Source: Geosiphon pyriformis (taxonomy: Eukaryota; Glomeromycota; Glomeromycetes; Archaeosporales; Geosiphonaceae). Taken from it: DNA of 64,000 bases. The DNA lies in NCBI GenBank assembly GCA_016748015.1, contig JAAOMT010000531.1, positions 397,045 through 461,044 on the forward strand. Direction: 5' to 3'. Positions 23,794 through 37,971 of the stretch are shown here, piece by piece. A program made the position numbers and the translations under genes. Below the pieces are notes generated by a model. The model did not search any database. It saw nothing but the letters and a program-made list of their open reading frames with translations, and was not told the DNA's origin. Numbering within the stretch: the first letter of the stretch is position 1; each line of letters starts with the position of its first letter.

Positions 23794-24428
23794 TTAGAGG
23801 TTGGGCTTTAGTTAGATTAAAAATTATTTTAGGTATTAGATTATCATAAATAGAAATTAATACGTTACGTCACGCGTTTACTTAATTGTAATATTATTTA
23901 AAAAATTGCAATTGTACTTTTAATATTTGATTGGAAATTAAAATATCTTTCAAGCCATCGAAAATCGCTAGCAAAACTGATATGTAGGAAAAATATTATA
24001 GTGTGAGAAAGTTCAACTTTTGAAAATTTAATCATTCTTCTATAAATTAGACCATTCTGAGTTAGATTCATTGGTCAACATCAAAGCCCCTTTTCCCTCA
24101 AATTAATTAAGCATTTCCTTTGGAAATATTTAAGTCTGTAGACTGATCAAAGAAACTTTGGAATATCTCAAATTTAATTTTGAAGTTCCATAATTAAATA
24201 CAGTTAACCAACCAGATTATTAATGTTTTATAAGTTGGGAACTGCTAATCGTAATTTTGACAAATGAAACACATTTTAGGTGATTGTAAAATATGAAAAT
24301 ATTCCTCTAAAACTTATTAATGATGAAAATGTACTAATATTACGAATATAACTAATATTGAAATCGGATTCATGGTTTAAAAATTTCACGTTATTTTCTA
24401 ATAATCTCCGCTTAAAAAAATTCCTAAT
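23794..24428. other. Convergent intergenic region between ABC-1 and ABC-2
   Basis: 635 bp between two stop codons facing each other. It must hold both 3' ends; no coding region or clear hairpin seen. Confidence 0.6.
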
Positions 24429-27400
24429 TTAAGCCCCCTTGCCATCCTCACTATTTTTTATCAATGTCTGTTTATTTACCAATTCATAATATAATCCACG
24501 TTTTCGAATCAAATCAAGATGCTTTCCTTGTTCTACAACTTGTCCTTTTTTCATTACTACAATCAAATCAGCATTTTGTATTGTCGACAGACGATGTGCA
24601 ATCGTAATCGTAGTTCGTCCTTGACTGGCATGATCTAGCGCGTCTTGTACTACTTTCTCTGATTCAGAGTCCAGAGCAGAGGTTGCTTCGTCAAGTAATA
24701 ATAATTTTGGAGATCTGATGAGGGCTCTCGCTATTGCCACTCGCTGTGATAGTCATAAACAAAATATGGTATTAAGTCTCAAGTTTAACTTTTGAAATGG
24801 GATTACCTTTACTTGATTGTAATAATAATTAATCTCAAAATATATAACACACCTGCTTTTGACCTCCACTAAGTTGAGCCCCTTTCTCTCCTACTCGAGT
24901 ATAATATTTATTGGGCAAACTCATCACAAATTTATGAATGTTTGCGCTTTTGGCAGCTTCCTCGACTTCTTCTTGAGAACATCCTTCTTTTCCGTACGCA
25001 ATATTTTCACCTATTGATAGATCGAATAACATAGGTTCTTGACCTACTAATGCCATGCTTGAGCGTAGATACTCCAAATTCCAGTCTTTCACGTCCACAT
25101 TTTCTACCTTTACGTGACCAGCGAGTACATCATAAAATCGTAATATTAATGAGATAATAGTAGATTTTCCACATCCAGAGGGGCCAACGATTGCCACGGT
25201 TTTTCCCGCATGAACCGCAACATCAAGCCCACGTAGAATTTTGACATCAGGACGTGCTGGATAATTAAAATATACATGTTCCATACTAGTGGCTCCAGTG
25301 ACAGGAGTTGGCCGATCTTTTTTTTCAGAGGCTGCAACGTCAATGGCAGGTTTTCGGTCACAAATTTCAAAGATTGAGATTGCCGCAACTTTTGCACTTG
25401 CTACGTTTGGTGCAAATGAGCTAAAAATTTAAGATAAATCTCAGAATGATGGCACCATAAATGCTATCTTAAATTTTATTTTTTGAATTGAAAATTACCC
25501 AATTTGACCAAGTGCCATAGAAGAGAAAACCACTGCAAACAATACGTTCAACATTTGTTTTAGCGTGTATTCCAAATCCATAACAAGTCGTGATCCGTAC
25601 CTTTAGATTTATAAAAATAGAAAATTTAGCAAATATCAAAAAAAAATTTGAATAATAAAATCCAAAACTGGGACTCAACTTACCAGAAAGCTAAACTCCA
25701 AGTGAAATAAAGAAGACATTGCGCCAACCCAAAACCAATTGAGGAATATATTGATCCTTTGACGGCCAGTTTATGGGGTTCAGTGATTGCTTGATTGTAT
25801 AACGATTTGAACGTTTCTTCACGATTCAAAGCTGTGATGGTGCGCATATTTGATATGCTTTGTTGGACAACTTGACCAGAATTTTCGTAAGCTTTTCGCG
25901 TCTATATGGCGAGCAAGACATTAGAATCAAGGATAGTGTATATAAATGGCATTCTAAAAATTTCTATTTCCCACCTTGTGTCCAAATCCTGCCAAAGTTC
26001 TCATTTGCAACAATCCAGCCAAGCCGACAAATGGAACCGCGGCTATTACGACAAGTGTCAATTTCCAACCATTTCCAAAAGCAATGCCCTAGAATATGGA
26101 ACTGAATATTAATTTTTTCAAGCAATCAAGATTTTGAAGATGAAGCTGATAAAAAGTTCTACCTACCATTCCGATAGCTAAGTTTACAATAACTTCTATG
26201 ATGGTACCCAGTAAGCTAAAATTAAAAATTTTTAATATGTAAATTTCTCTCAAACTTTGTGGTGAAATATATCACAAAAAACTCACCTTCCAGTCAATCC
26301 TTGAACTTTTGACGCGTCAACCGCTAATTTTGACGTTAAAACACCAGTTCCATTTTTTTCATCATCGAAAAAAGAAATTTCTTGGGCCATCAATGACTAA
26401 GAAAAGACCAAAATATTGCGAATTTTTCGACCGGATAAAATCATTTAAAATTTGAATCTCAGAAAATGTACCTTGAAAGTCATCGCTCGGAGACGTTTTG
26501 TTAGCCGTTCACTCGATATAGAAAAGCAGATGAGACGCGTAGCGTTTCCTACAAAAGTAACACCACCAAGCACTACAAACATTCCAGCCCAAAAATTTGC
26601 ATCACGTCGAAGTCGGTCCGGGCTGAAATCCAAAAGAAAAGAAAATATAATTTTTTTGTTTCAGCAAGAAAAATCTTCGTATTATCAAGATACTTACTCG
26701 TCAATATGGGAATAAACTTCCAAGATATTTGAAAAAACAATGGAGAAAGTTGGCATCTGAGCACCATAAATAATGGCACCAAGGAGTCCAATCAAAAGAT
26801 AGGGTAATTCAGGCAAATTGAGACGAGCGGCTCTTCCGAGAGGTGCCTTTTTTTTAATGCGGCAACTTCTTCTTCCGCTCGAACTTGCTCCTCACTTTTA
26901 TGGGAAATTATTGTGCCATTGGTCTTGACACGACTCAATGATTTCTGTACAAGTTTTTCTTTTTCTTCAATGTCAATTGTCACGTCATCAACACTTTCAT
27001 CACTCGAGTTGTCTGCTTCTTCTTTGAATTTTTCGATATCATGTTGAATTTTCAATTCTTGGGCCTTGACTAATTCATAATACATTCCTTGATTGGAAAT
27101 TAATTCTTCATGTCGCCCAACTTCGATGATTTCACCTTTACGCATTACCACAATTTTATCGGCATTTTTAATGGTGGATAAACGATGTGCGATTACGATA
27201 GTTGTTCTGTTTGTGGCAGCTGCGTCAAGTGCGTCTTGAACAAGACGTTCTGATTCAGTATCAAGAGCTGAAGTTGCTTCATCAAGCAGCAAAATGGGTG
27301 GATCTTTAATCAAAGCACGTGCAATAGCAATCCTGAAATTTTGAGAAAGGAAATTAAATTTTTAATGAAATTTTGATTTGAATCGTTCTTAAAAATTTTT

Positions 27401-29425
27401 ACTAACCTTTGTTTTTGACCTCCCGATAACAAAGCCCCTTTTTCGCCGACCAATGTTTCATACTTATCAGGCAATTCATCAATAAATTCATGGGCATTGG
27501 ATTTTTTACATGATTCAATAATTTCATCTAGGGTTGGTTCTTTCTCATCAGGTAATCCTCCCCATCTGATGTTTTGCGCAATACTTTGCGGAAACAAGAC
27601 TGGTTCTTGGCCCACTAGACCGATCAGACTTCTTAGTGATTTGATATTAATATTTTTAATATCTTCATCATCCAGCGAAATTTGTCCATCGATCGGATCG
27701 TAGAATCTTTCTAGTAAACTGACAACTGTTGATTTCCCACTTCCTGAACTGCCAACAAGAGCAACAGTCTGACCAGATTCGACTATGAGGTTGAAATTTT
27801 TCAAGATTGGAATATCTGGCCGTTGTGGGTAGTGGAAGTTAATATTTTTAAATTCGATACGGCCTTTCACTGAGGATACGGTCAATTTTTTGCCTTCTTT
27901 GGAAGTTACGTCAATTTCAGGCACACGGTCGATAACAGCAAACAGAGCCGCAGCGGAACCCATTGCATTTCCAATGGCTGAGAAGTGAGGGGCGGCATTA
28001 CCAAGTGAAAATGCTAAGAAACATTTTTTTTAATCATTCGTCTTGGAATTTTTTCTTGTTACTCAACATTAGAAATCTTTAAAATACTTACCACCCATAA
28101 TAAGAGAAAAAAAGGTATTCAAAACCTGACCACCAGTCTTTTCTCCGTTCAACACTAATTTGCTTCCATACCAAAATCCCAACCCATAAGTCGAAAATAA
28201 GATCAGAAATATTAAGCCGAGGCCAAGGCCACCGATTAAGCCTTTCTTTGTCCCAGAACGATATGCAGTTTCCAATTGTTGCAAATAACGCTGGATTTCA
28301 CGTTTCTCACCGCCAAAAGCCACTACAGTTCTTATTGAAGACAATGCTTGTTCGGCAACCGTGCCAGCACCAGCATATGCGTCTTAAAAAAGAAAAAGAT
28401 GATTGATAAAAAATTATAGATGAATCACTTTGGTTAAATAAGTGAAATTCACACCTTGTCCTTTGGTCGTAGAAGATGATAAAGCTTTGGCCATTGCACC
28501 ACCAGCAGCAGCCAACAAAGGAATCACACAACAAACGACAAGTGCAAGTTTCCAACCTTAAATTTTGGATGGAATATATTAATGAATTTAATTATCTTGA
28601 GAAATGGATTGAGGAAGCTTTAGATTTAAAGAATTAGTCATGTTCATTGTTACCCACTTTTTGTAAATCCAATGATGAAACCAGCGACAAAGGTAGTAGA
28701 ATATTGTAAAATGAGTCCAATTTTTTCCGAGATACCTTCTTGTAAAATACTTGTGTCCGCAGAAATACGTGTTGTGATATCACCAGTGGACATTTTATCA
28801 AACCAAGCGATATTTTGTTTCATGGTTGAGGCATAATATAACTCACGTATCCTCTTTCGATCAGGAGGAAAATTTTAATAGTTGAAACTTTTAGATTAAC
28901 ATTTACAAATTACCATAATACCTTAGTCTGATTTTCCCCAGCAATCATCCAACACGTCATTTGAACATAAGAAGCAACAAAAGCACTTGAACCCAATATT
29001 AAAAAATGATAAACATTTTTTCGAACTTCATCATCCAAAGTATTTTTAGCATCTTGTAAATCGTCGGGGTGGGTGCGAGTTGCCAAAGCAAATACGCCAA
29101 AAGCTTGAATAAAATTTGCAAAAATAATAGTCATAAAGGGTAATGCACAACCATTTGCCATTGCTCCGATTGAACCGATTAGAATCAAAATTTTATCCCA
29201 TGGACTTGCATAACGAAACAATTGAAAAAAAGAGACGGTTGGTTTCTTTTCTGGTTCTGTATCATTTTTTTTGTCGGGAAGTTCAACGGGAAGAGCATCA
29301 ATTCTTGATAGATCAAAATCTGGAGTTTTTGTCTTTATGTCATTTTCAATAATAGTAATGGTGCCTTCTGTTGTTGTATTTGTAGCTGAAACAGCCTCCT
29401 CTGTTGACTCAGGGGTAGAGGCCAT
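24429..29425 (-). CDS. ABCB/MDR-type transporter (ABC-2), 14 exons, frame broken in exon 6
   Basis: Exons: 29425-28922, 28853-28658, 28556-28455, 28382-28092, 28013-27407, 27332-26698, 26622-26472, 26396-26287, 26215-26167, 26088-25975, 25901-25684, 25600-25499, 25420-24853, 24743-24429. Exons 2, 3, 4, 5 and 13 have exactly the lengths seen in its two neighbours (196, 102, 291, 607, 568). The sum is 3962 nt, one short of a multiple of three: a run of eight A (26848-26855) in the linker shifts the frame and gives a stop at 26792-26794, leaving 746 aa (TMD1-NBD1). With the frame continued the protein would be 1320 aa. NBD1 has [32 protein letters not shown]2 [29 protein letters not shown]. All downstream exons are well kept, so a sequencing error or very recent mutation is likelier than an old pseudogene. 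Confidence 0.88.
26848..26855 (-). other. A8 run causing the frame break of ABC-2
   Basis: Reading on the minus strand, the frame ...EEEVAALKK is followed by an out-of-frame tail of about 18 residues. Skipping to the next frame immediately gives the start of TMD2 ([19 protein letters not shown]), matching both paralogues. The break therefore lies in or next to this run. Confidence 0.85.
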
Positions 29426-31476
29426 TATAATTAATTCTTGAAAGTTTTAAATTTCAAGTTAGATTTTCGAAAATTTTATTTCAGAAAGATCTTTATGAAA
29501 CAAAAATAACAATACCCTGGTCAGTGAAAACGATAAATATTATGTATGTCCTTTAAAAGAAATTTGACCATTTATTTATGGGATACACAACACAACACAA
29601 TATAACAAATAAAGAAATCCTTTATTTTTTAAGCTTATCAAAAAACAAGAGTCACAATTATTATTCATTCAGGACAAAAACGGACCATTTAATTGCCGAG
29701 ACTGAATCATTGGTGAATGTGAAATGAATTTTGGGTGACTAGAATAATTCTACGAATCTAAATTGAACATTTGCACCACATAACGCAACGGATTTAGGAA
29801 AGTATTATTTTAAAAGTGACACAACACTGATCTAGCTTCGATTTTATATGGCTATTTTAGCTTCCTGCCTAAAAAGAGATTTTTTAGCTATCTCATGCAC
29901 TTAATTTAATTTAATTTAGCACGTAAATTGATTGCATCACTGTTAAGTGTGTGGGGTTAAAAAGGCCTTCGAAAATAATTTTAAATTTGATAATTAAGAT
30001 AAAAATTTTAATTCTAATTTACAATACTCTCAATAGATTCATTTTTTCTTTGAAATTGAATTCATACTTTCAGTTTTTTTTTTTATGCAAATTTTTTTAG
30101 ACAATAAGTAATATTAATAATAGCCTAAAGCAAATTTTTTGGATTATGGAATATTTTTTCTTTGAACCTGTTTTAAAAAAACTTTACAATAAAATAACCA
30201 AATGACAGTATATTCAATTATAAATTTTACGAAAAAATTTGGTTAGAGACTAAAAAATTATTCAAGTACAGGTTTATTTCAAAAGAGTAGTAACAAAATT
30301 CTGATATTAATAAGGTTGCTTAATTCGAAAAATAGATTTTCCTACCAAATTTTAAGTTCAAATTAATGAAATATTTGCAGGAAATCTTCCTTGAAATGGG
30401 TAAGTTTGAACGACTCAAGAATTTGAATTGACCCGTTTTGGAAGGGTAGAAAAATAATATTAATACTTTCCTAGATAGGTTTTTAAGGGAACCTGAAATT
30501 CAAGAAAAATATTATTTAAGAATCGATGATTAGCATCAAAAGATAAATAAAGTTATCCTTCCCATTGTAATCAAATCAATCGCTAGTATTTTTTAATAGC
30601 TAATCAAGTTGATTTTCAGAGGAACCAAGACACCAAAATAGAAATTAAAGATTTTCGTGCTATTGAAAAATATATTTTCAAGAAATAAATTCAAACCAAT
30701 TCTTCTTTTAGTTCAAAAAGCCGAATTATTTTAATTCCATTTAAAAATATCTAATAATGAGCGAGTAAAAAATTCTCATCATAACTAGACAGTAAAAGAA
30801 TAAAGCAATTTTTTTTGGTCGAGCAAAAATTGTTTAATTTAATTATTAGGGACAACAGTTATCTTTCCCATTTCAAAAATATTTTTAAAACATTAAGAAA
30901 GCGGATCAAATATTTACAAAAGCTTTTGCAAAGAGACTAAAGAGTATACCTATCTCAATACATAAAATATTTGAAAAGCAAGCTTTTAAACAAAATAATC
31001 ACTTTCGACGTTTATTTATTGGTTAAGAAAAGCTTCCCAACATAAAATAAAATATTTTGACCAATAATAAGATTGTTTATTATTTTAAAAGTAGATATAT
31101 AGCAAACAAAACATTGTCAAAATAAAAATAATCCAAACTATTTTTTAATGAATAGCCCTTCAGATGATAATTCAGTCGTTTTAAAAGGTTGTATCCTTTT
31201 ATTTATCAAGTAACAAAGAGATCATAGAAATTTATTTGAAAGAAAACTAGTTGGATTGAAAAAAAATTTAGATATAAAATTTGATTCATGTCTAGTAGTA
31301 ATATTAAGTAATATTCAATAATTGTGGTTTCATTAGCATAGAATTCCAATAAACCTTTGCAATTAAAATTAACCTCAATTTTGAACCAATTTTTTATCAA
31401 ACCATTTAATAATTCAATACTTTTTTCTAATTTACTATGTTCAATTACTATTACAAAAAGTTGATTATTCCAATCT
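29426..31476. other. Intergenic region between ABC-2 and ABC-3
   Basis: 2 kb of AT-rich DNA holding the ABC-2 promoter and ABC-3 3' end. A 92-codon minus-strand frame (31206-31484) overlaps the last codons of ABC-3 and has no recognisable domain; I do not call it a gene. Confidence 0.6.
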
Positions 31477-34400
31477 TTAAACATTTGAGCTCTCCTGCTT
31501 CATTAATGTTTGCTTTTTGACCAGTTCGTGGTAGAACCCTTTCTGAGCGATCAAATCCATATGTTTTCCTTGTTCTACAACTTGTCCCTTTTTCACAACT
31601 ACTATTAGGTCCGCATCCTGGATGGTTGAAAGTCGATGCGCAATTGTGATTGTGGTTCGACCTTTACTGGCACGATCTAATGCCTCTTGGACAACCTTTT
31701 CGGATTCTGAGTCAAGAGCTGATGTTGCTTCGTCAAGTAATAAAAATCTCGGAGATCGAATTAGAGCTCGTGCGATGGCGACTCGCTAAAGTGGAAACAA
31801 TGATATTAATCAATGATAGGAAAAAATAAAATTTATTCTTAAAAATAAATATTACTCCATACCTGCTTTTGACCACCACTAAGTTGGCTACCCTTCTCGC
31901 CTACTTTAGTATCATATTTTTCCGGTAAACTATCAATGAAATTATGTATGTTGGCTTGTTTTGCCGCTTCGATGATTTCCTCTTGTGAACAACCTTCTTT
32001 GCCATAAGCGATATTTTCTCCTATCGTTAAATTAAAAAGGACTGGTTCTTGACCAACTAATGCCATATGTGACCGTAAGTACTCGAGATTCCATTCTCGT
32101 ACATCAACATTTTCAACATTGATGTGGCCGGCTGAAATATCATAATAGCGTAATAGTAATGAAACAACAGTAGATTTTCCGGATCCTGAGGAGCCAACTA
32201 TAGCCACGGTTTTCCCGGAAAGAACATTGATATCAAGGCCACGTAGAACAGGTAAATCCGGACGAGCTGGATAGCTGAAGCGTGCATGTTCAATGCTAGC
32301 TGATCCATTAACTGGTGTTGGGCGGTCCTTTAGTAATGTATCTTTAACATCGATTGCGGATTTTCGATCGATAATCGCAAAAGTAGAAATTGCAGCGACT
32401 TTTGCTTTTGCAACATTTGGGGCAAATGAACTGTTGAAAATTTTTGAGATTATCATTCCTTAAATAATGAAAACAACCAAGTATACTTCATCTTTTGAGT
32501 GAGATACCTTACCTGATTTGACCAAGTCCGAAAGCTGAGAAAATAAGAGCAAACAACACACTCAGCATTTGCTTTTGAGTATACTCTAAACTGGAAAGTA
32601 AGGTAGATCCGTACCTGCAAATAAATTAGCCATTTAAAATTAGGAATGAAAATTTCAATTTAACTAGTCAAAAAAATAAGCCTTTTACCAAAATGCCAGA
32701 GCCCAGGTAAAGTAAATCAGACTTTGTCCAAAGCCAAATCCGACTGAAGAATATAGGGTACCCTTGATGGCAGTTTTATGAGGTTCAGAAATTGCTTGTC
32801 TATACATTGATTTAAAAGTCTCTTCACGACTCAAAGCCGCAATAGTGCGCATATTTGACACGCTTTGTTGCACCACTTGACCAGAAAATTCATATGCTTT
32901 ACTCGTCTAATATTCAGTAGAAGGGATTCATCTGAAATTTTAGAGCCAAAGTAAAACAGTTTGGTGAGATAAGCAAAAAATTTCTTTACCTTTGCACCAT
33001 ATCCGGCAATTGCTTTCATTTGTAAAATGCCAGCAAGCATAATAAAAGGAATCGTAGCTAAAACAACAAGGGATAATTTCCAGCCATAGTAAAAGGCTTC
33101 TGCCTAAATTTTAAAATATCAAATTAACAATAGCAAATATTTAGTAATAATAAATAATGTCTTTGATATTAATAAATTAAATAGTAAGTAAAAATCAGAG
33201 TTCTCACCAGACCCAAACTTAGCCCAACAAATATCTGTATCACGGTTCCAAATAAACTAAATTGCGAAGAGAAATATCCTTTAACGAGATTGAATCTGAA
33301 TAAAAGATTATGAGGTAATGTTCAACCCACCTTCCACTTAGTCCTTCAACCTTTGAGGCATCGACAGCGAGTTTAGAAGTCAAGATTCCTGTTGTGTTTT
33401 TAACCTCATCGAAAAATCCAACCTCTTGTCTCATTAAGGCTTCGAAAGTCATCCTTCGGATTCTCCGAGTTAAGCGTTCTCTGAATATTAAAGTAATTTA
33501 AATCAGGGAGTTGATTGACCAACTCATCAATAAATGGACAAAAATACAAACCCGTTTAAAGTCAATCCAAACATCTGAGCAAAATTGCTCACGAACCCAA
33601 CTACCCCTAGGAGAACGAATAAGAGAGAATACATATTGGAATCCCTTCTAAGTTTATCGGGCCTTCAAAATATATATTTTTAATTAATTCCAACATAAAG
33701 AGTTTACAAAGTTCTCATAACTAGATTGGGAAACGGTTCGATTTTTATTAACTTACTGGTCAGTTCTTGAGAAAACATCCATAATATTAGTAAAAACAAG
33801 TGCATATAATGGCATCACAGCTCCGTATGTGGCGGCTCCGGAAAGTCCAAAGAGTATTAAATGCCATTCTTTTGAATTCAAGGCTGCAACTCTTTTGAAT
33901 GGTGCATTCTTTTTGAGAGCTTCTTTTTCTTCTTCAGCTCTAATATTGTCAAGGTCTTTTTGGGATAAAATGGTACCCTTTGTCGACATTCTTCTTACCA
34001 AATGTCCATGATGTTTCTTTCCATCGACGGTGACCGCGGATTCATCCTTTTCATCACCAGTACGTGTACTCGTTGAGTCGTCGTCATCATCATCTTCTTC
34101 ATCATCAGCAACGTTGATTCTGACACTTTTTTTCCGGCTATCTTTTAATTTCATTTCCTGGGCTTTCACCAATTCAAAATAAAGACCTTGGTTTTTAATC
34201 AATTCTTCGTGTTGACCGATCTCTACGATTTCACCTTTACGCATTACCACAATTTTATCGGCATTTTTAATGGTGGATAAACGATGTGCGATAACGATAG
34301 TTGTTCTATTTGTGGCAGCTGTGTCAAGAGCGTCTTGAACAAGGCGTTCTGATTCAGTGTCAAGAGCTGAAGTTGCTTCGTCAAGAAGCAAAATGGATGG

Positions 34401-36592
34401 ATCTTTAATCAACGCACGAGCGATGGCAATTCTAATTTGAAATTTAGATAATTTATTATAACAATCTAGGTTTTGAGAATGGTATAACATATTTACCTTT
34501 GCTTTTGACCACCGGACATTAAGGCACCCTTTTCACCAACCAAAGAATCATATTTATCAGGTAATTCATTAATGAATTCATGTGCATTTGATTTCTTGCA
34601 TGCTTCAATAACTTCCTCCAATGTTGGCTCTTTCTCATCTACCATGCCACCCCATTTAATGTTTTGAGCAATAGTTGCCGGAAATAAAACCGGCTCTTGT
34701 CCGACAAGTCCAATCAGAGTCCTTAAGGATTTGATGTTGATATCTTGAATATTGTTGCCATCCACAAAAATCGATCCCTCGATGGGGTCGTAAAATCTTT
34801 CCATCAAGCCAATTATTGTCGATTTTCCACTTCCCGAACTACCAACAAGAGCGACAGTTTGACCTGCTTCGATGCTCAGATTGAAGTTTTTGAGAACTGG
34901 GACGTCGGGTCGTTGAGGATAATGAAAATTAACATTTTTAATTTCTATTTTCCCTTTTACGGTAGACTTGCTGAGTTTTTTGCCATTAGACGAATTGACA
35001 TCGATGAGTGGTACTCGATCAATTACTGCAAAAAGAGCGGCTGCGGCTCCACACGCGTTTCCAATCGAAGCAAAGTGAGGTGCAGCATTTCCAAGAAACA
35101 TGGCTAAAATTTAATAAAATGAATGCTCGGTTAAAGAAATTCAAAAGAACCTTTAATATCTGCAAGGAGTAACGAATACAAACCTCCCATTATCACAGAC
35201 AGAAACGTATTTAATACTTCAGGTCCAGTTTTCTCATGGCTCAAAACTAACTTACTGCCATACCAAAAGCCGAGACCATAACTCGCAAACATTATAAAAA
35301 ATATGAGACCAAGACCGATCCCGCTAATTAGGGCTTTTCTTTTCCCGGCTATATATGCGATATCGAGTTGTCTAATATACCGAGCAATCTCTCGCTTTTC
35401 CCCGCCAAATGCAACAACTGTTTTAATACCGGAGATGGCTTGTTCTGCTACGGTTCCTGCTCCGGCATAAGCACCTATTATTAATTTGAAAAAATCAAAG
35501 TAGCTTATTAGCAAAAGCTAATTTGGAAAATTTATTTGAACAAAAATATGAGATCCTTTAATCACCTTGTCCTTCTGTGCTGCTAGAAGACAGCGCCTTT
35601 GCCATCGCACCACCAGCAAGGGCTAAAAGAGGCATGACAGCGCTGAGAACAAGAGCAAGTTTCCAACCTAAGAATCAATGAAAAAGTGTTTTAATACCAG
35701 AAAAATTGGATATTTCCCAGAGTAAATTAAAACTTTCCAAATTAATACCTTTGATGAATCCAATTATAAAGCCGGCAAAAAAAGTTGTAAGCGATTGTAT
35801 AATATTTCCAACTTTGTCCGACATTCCTTCTTGCACAAGATTCGTATCTCCCGAAATTCGTGTCGTCAAATCGCCAGATGACATTACATCAAACCACGAA
35901 ATGTCTTGTCGTAAAACAGCGGCATAATATTTTTCACGTATACGCTAAATTTCGAATAAAAATATCCAATTTGCAATTAAGGCTGAACTTTTCTAATTTC
36001 TTAATTAAAGAAGTACAAATTGATATAAATTACTCACCTTGGTTTGCCTTTCACCAGCAATCATCCAACACGCCATCTGGACATAAGCAGCGATAAATGT
36101 AGCTATACCCTGAATGATAAAATAAATTACATTCTTCATCACTGCGTCATGCAATCTGTCTCTATGATCTTGTAAATTCTCAGGATTTTGGGCATTTGAT
36201 AAAGTAAACTCTCCAAACGCGGTCAGAAAATTGGAGAAAATAATCGTCATTACAGGAATCGAAGATCCGTTCGCAACGGCGGCAAGAGATCCAATTATCA
36301 TTAAAAAAATATCCCAAGAATCGGCAAATCGAAACAATTGGATAAAGCTGACCGGTGGTGGTTTTGCCTCTGCTTTAGATTCGTTGTCATCGTCGTCGTC
36401 GTCGTCGTTTGTATTTTTCTCAAACCCTTTTTCATTTTTAGTTTGTGATTCGTTCTCAATCAATTGGCTTAATTCGGTGACTTTAGGATTTTGATTTTCT
36501 TTTTCTGTCATATGAGTTGAGTTCACGGTACCATCCTCAGTAAAATACGTCGTTGTTATTTGTGTTTTTCCTGATTGGTCGTTTGACGACAT
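31477..36592 (-). CDS. ABCB/MDR-type full transporter (ABC-3), 14 exons
   Basis: Exons: 36592-36038, 35944-35749, 35667-35566, 35474-35184, 35103-34497, 34431-33757, 33662-33552, 33480-33331, 33256-33208, 33103-32990, 32906-32689, 32614-32513, 32430-31863, 31785-31477. They sum to 1349 codons (1348 aa) in one intact frame. NBD1: Walker [10 protein letters not shown] (about residue 468), signature MSGGQKQR, Walker [24 protein letters not shown]2: [17 protein letters not shown] split by an intron, [20 protein letters not shown]. The linker between NBD1 and TMD2 has a run of Asp/Glu followed by Ser/Thr/Arg residues, longer than in the neighbours. Same orientation as ABC-2 and closest to it in exon structure, so the two probably come from a tandem duplication. 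Substrate unknown; predicted ATP-driven membrane exporter. Confidence 0.92.
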
Positions 36593-37892
36593 TCTTTTGA
36601 TTTTTCTAATGAAAAAGAAAGCTCAAGTTGATATTTTTCTTTATATATTAATGATTCTGATTATTTCTTGTGAGAGGCTAGGTTATTCAAAGATTCCAAG
36701 TTTGTTTTTGTTTTTGATATCAGTTAACCTCGAAAAACTTGCATCGTCTCAGAAACTTTTAATATATAATCCCATCAGTTATTATAATATCGTCTAGGGT
36801 TCTTTCGTTTTCGGAACCTTGTGAATTAAGGAGGTTAATTTCCGCATAGATCCAAAATGGACAGAGGCTTAGCTTTTCATGTTCTTGAAAGCAAAAATTT
36901 TTCATGCTGCTTAATTCTAGTAGCACTAGTGTTACAAGGGAGTTCAAATTCAAAAACATTAAGATGAAAACCCGATTTCAATGGATTTTCTTTTGGTTAA
37001 TTAATGATTGTTTAGGTTTCGAGATTTCTATTTTAAGTAGAGCAAAAGAGCAAAAATAATTATGTGTAAAAGCTTGATACTGGATTACTGACTAAGACAT
37101 AAACATGGGTTATAATATTATGCCTTTCTCGGCATCAAAATACTTCTCATGATCGACGCGTTGTTTTCCAAACACTTATGCAAGTTGATCGAATTCAAAA
37201 AAGGATCGCTTGCCAACCTAAAGTGATTCAAAGTGGCAGTGAATGCATAATTGTGTAAAAACTTTATGCATAAAAAATATACTCTAATTATATCTAGGAA
37301 AATGTTAATTCTCGAGATCCTGCGGGATTATTATTCTCCATGAATAGATGAAATTAAGAAAATTATGAACATTTTTTAATCTCTATTGCATCTTAAAAAA
37401 TTTATCTAGTATCTCAATTAAATCTACTATAAATGAGCCGTTAAATTTTTAGAAAATCTCCCTGATTGCCAAATTTTAAAGTTTGATCGAGAACCTAATC
37501 TTAATTCCTTCTTTTACGAAAATTTTGATCCTTATAATCTCTATTATATATTTTGGAACAATTGGTTTTTCAGGATAAAATTTTAAATGGTTTCAATTTT
37601 TCCAAGTATTTTACAAGACTCAAGGCCCACTTTTATCTCTATTAAATCTTTTCAAAGATCATAGAATTAAGGAAATTTTTATCAAATATTCCGTGCAAAT
37701 ACTTTCTAAATTCATTTAGCTTTAGTACAACCAATGTGGTTTATTAAAAAAAATCATTGATATGAATATCTTGAGATTTTTACCCAGATTACCAAGGCAA
37801 TGTTATGGATAGATGTTTTAATATTCTTTTATGTATTATACTTTATTGCTTTAATTTAACTTGCCTTGTTGTTTTAACTGAAAATATTGTCA

Positions 37893-37931
37893 TTATTATT
37901 TTTATTATTATTATTGTTGTTGTTGTTGTTG

Positions 37932-37971
<40 letters not shown>
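37893..37971. repeat. Compound (ATT)n(GTT)n(ATT)n microsatellite
   Basis: Blocks of ATT, then about eight GTT, then about fourteen ATT. The poly-Asn open frame on the minus strand here is an artefact of it. Confidence 0.95.

Noticed and set aside
31206-31484. 92-codon frame downstream of ABC-3
   Set aside because: Overlaps the last ABC-3 codons, AT-driven composition, no domain recognised.
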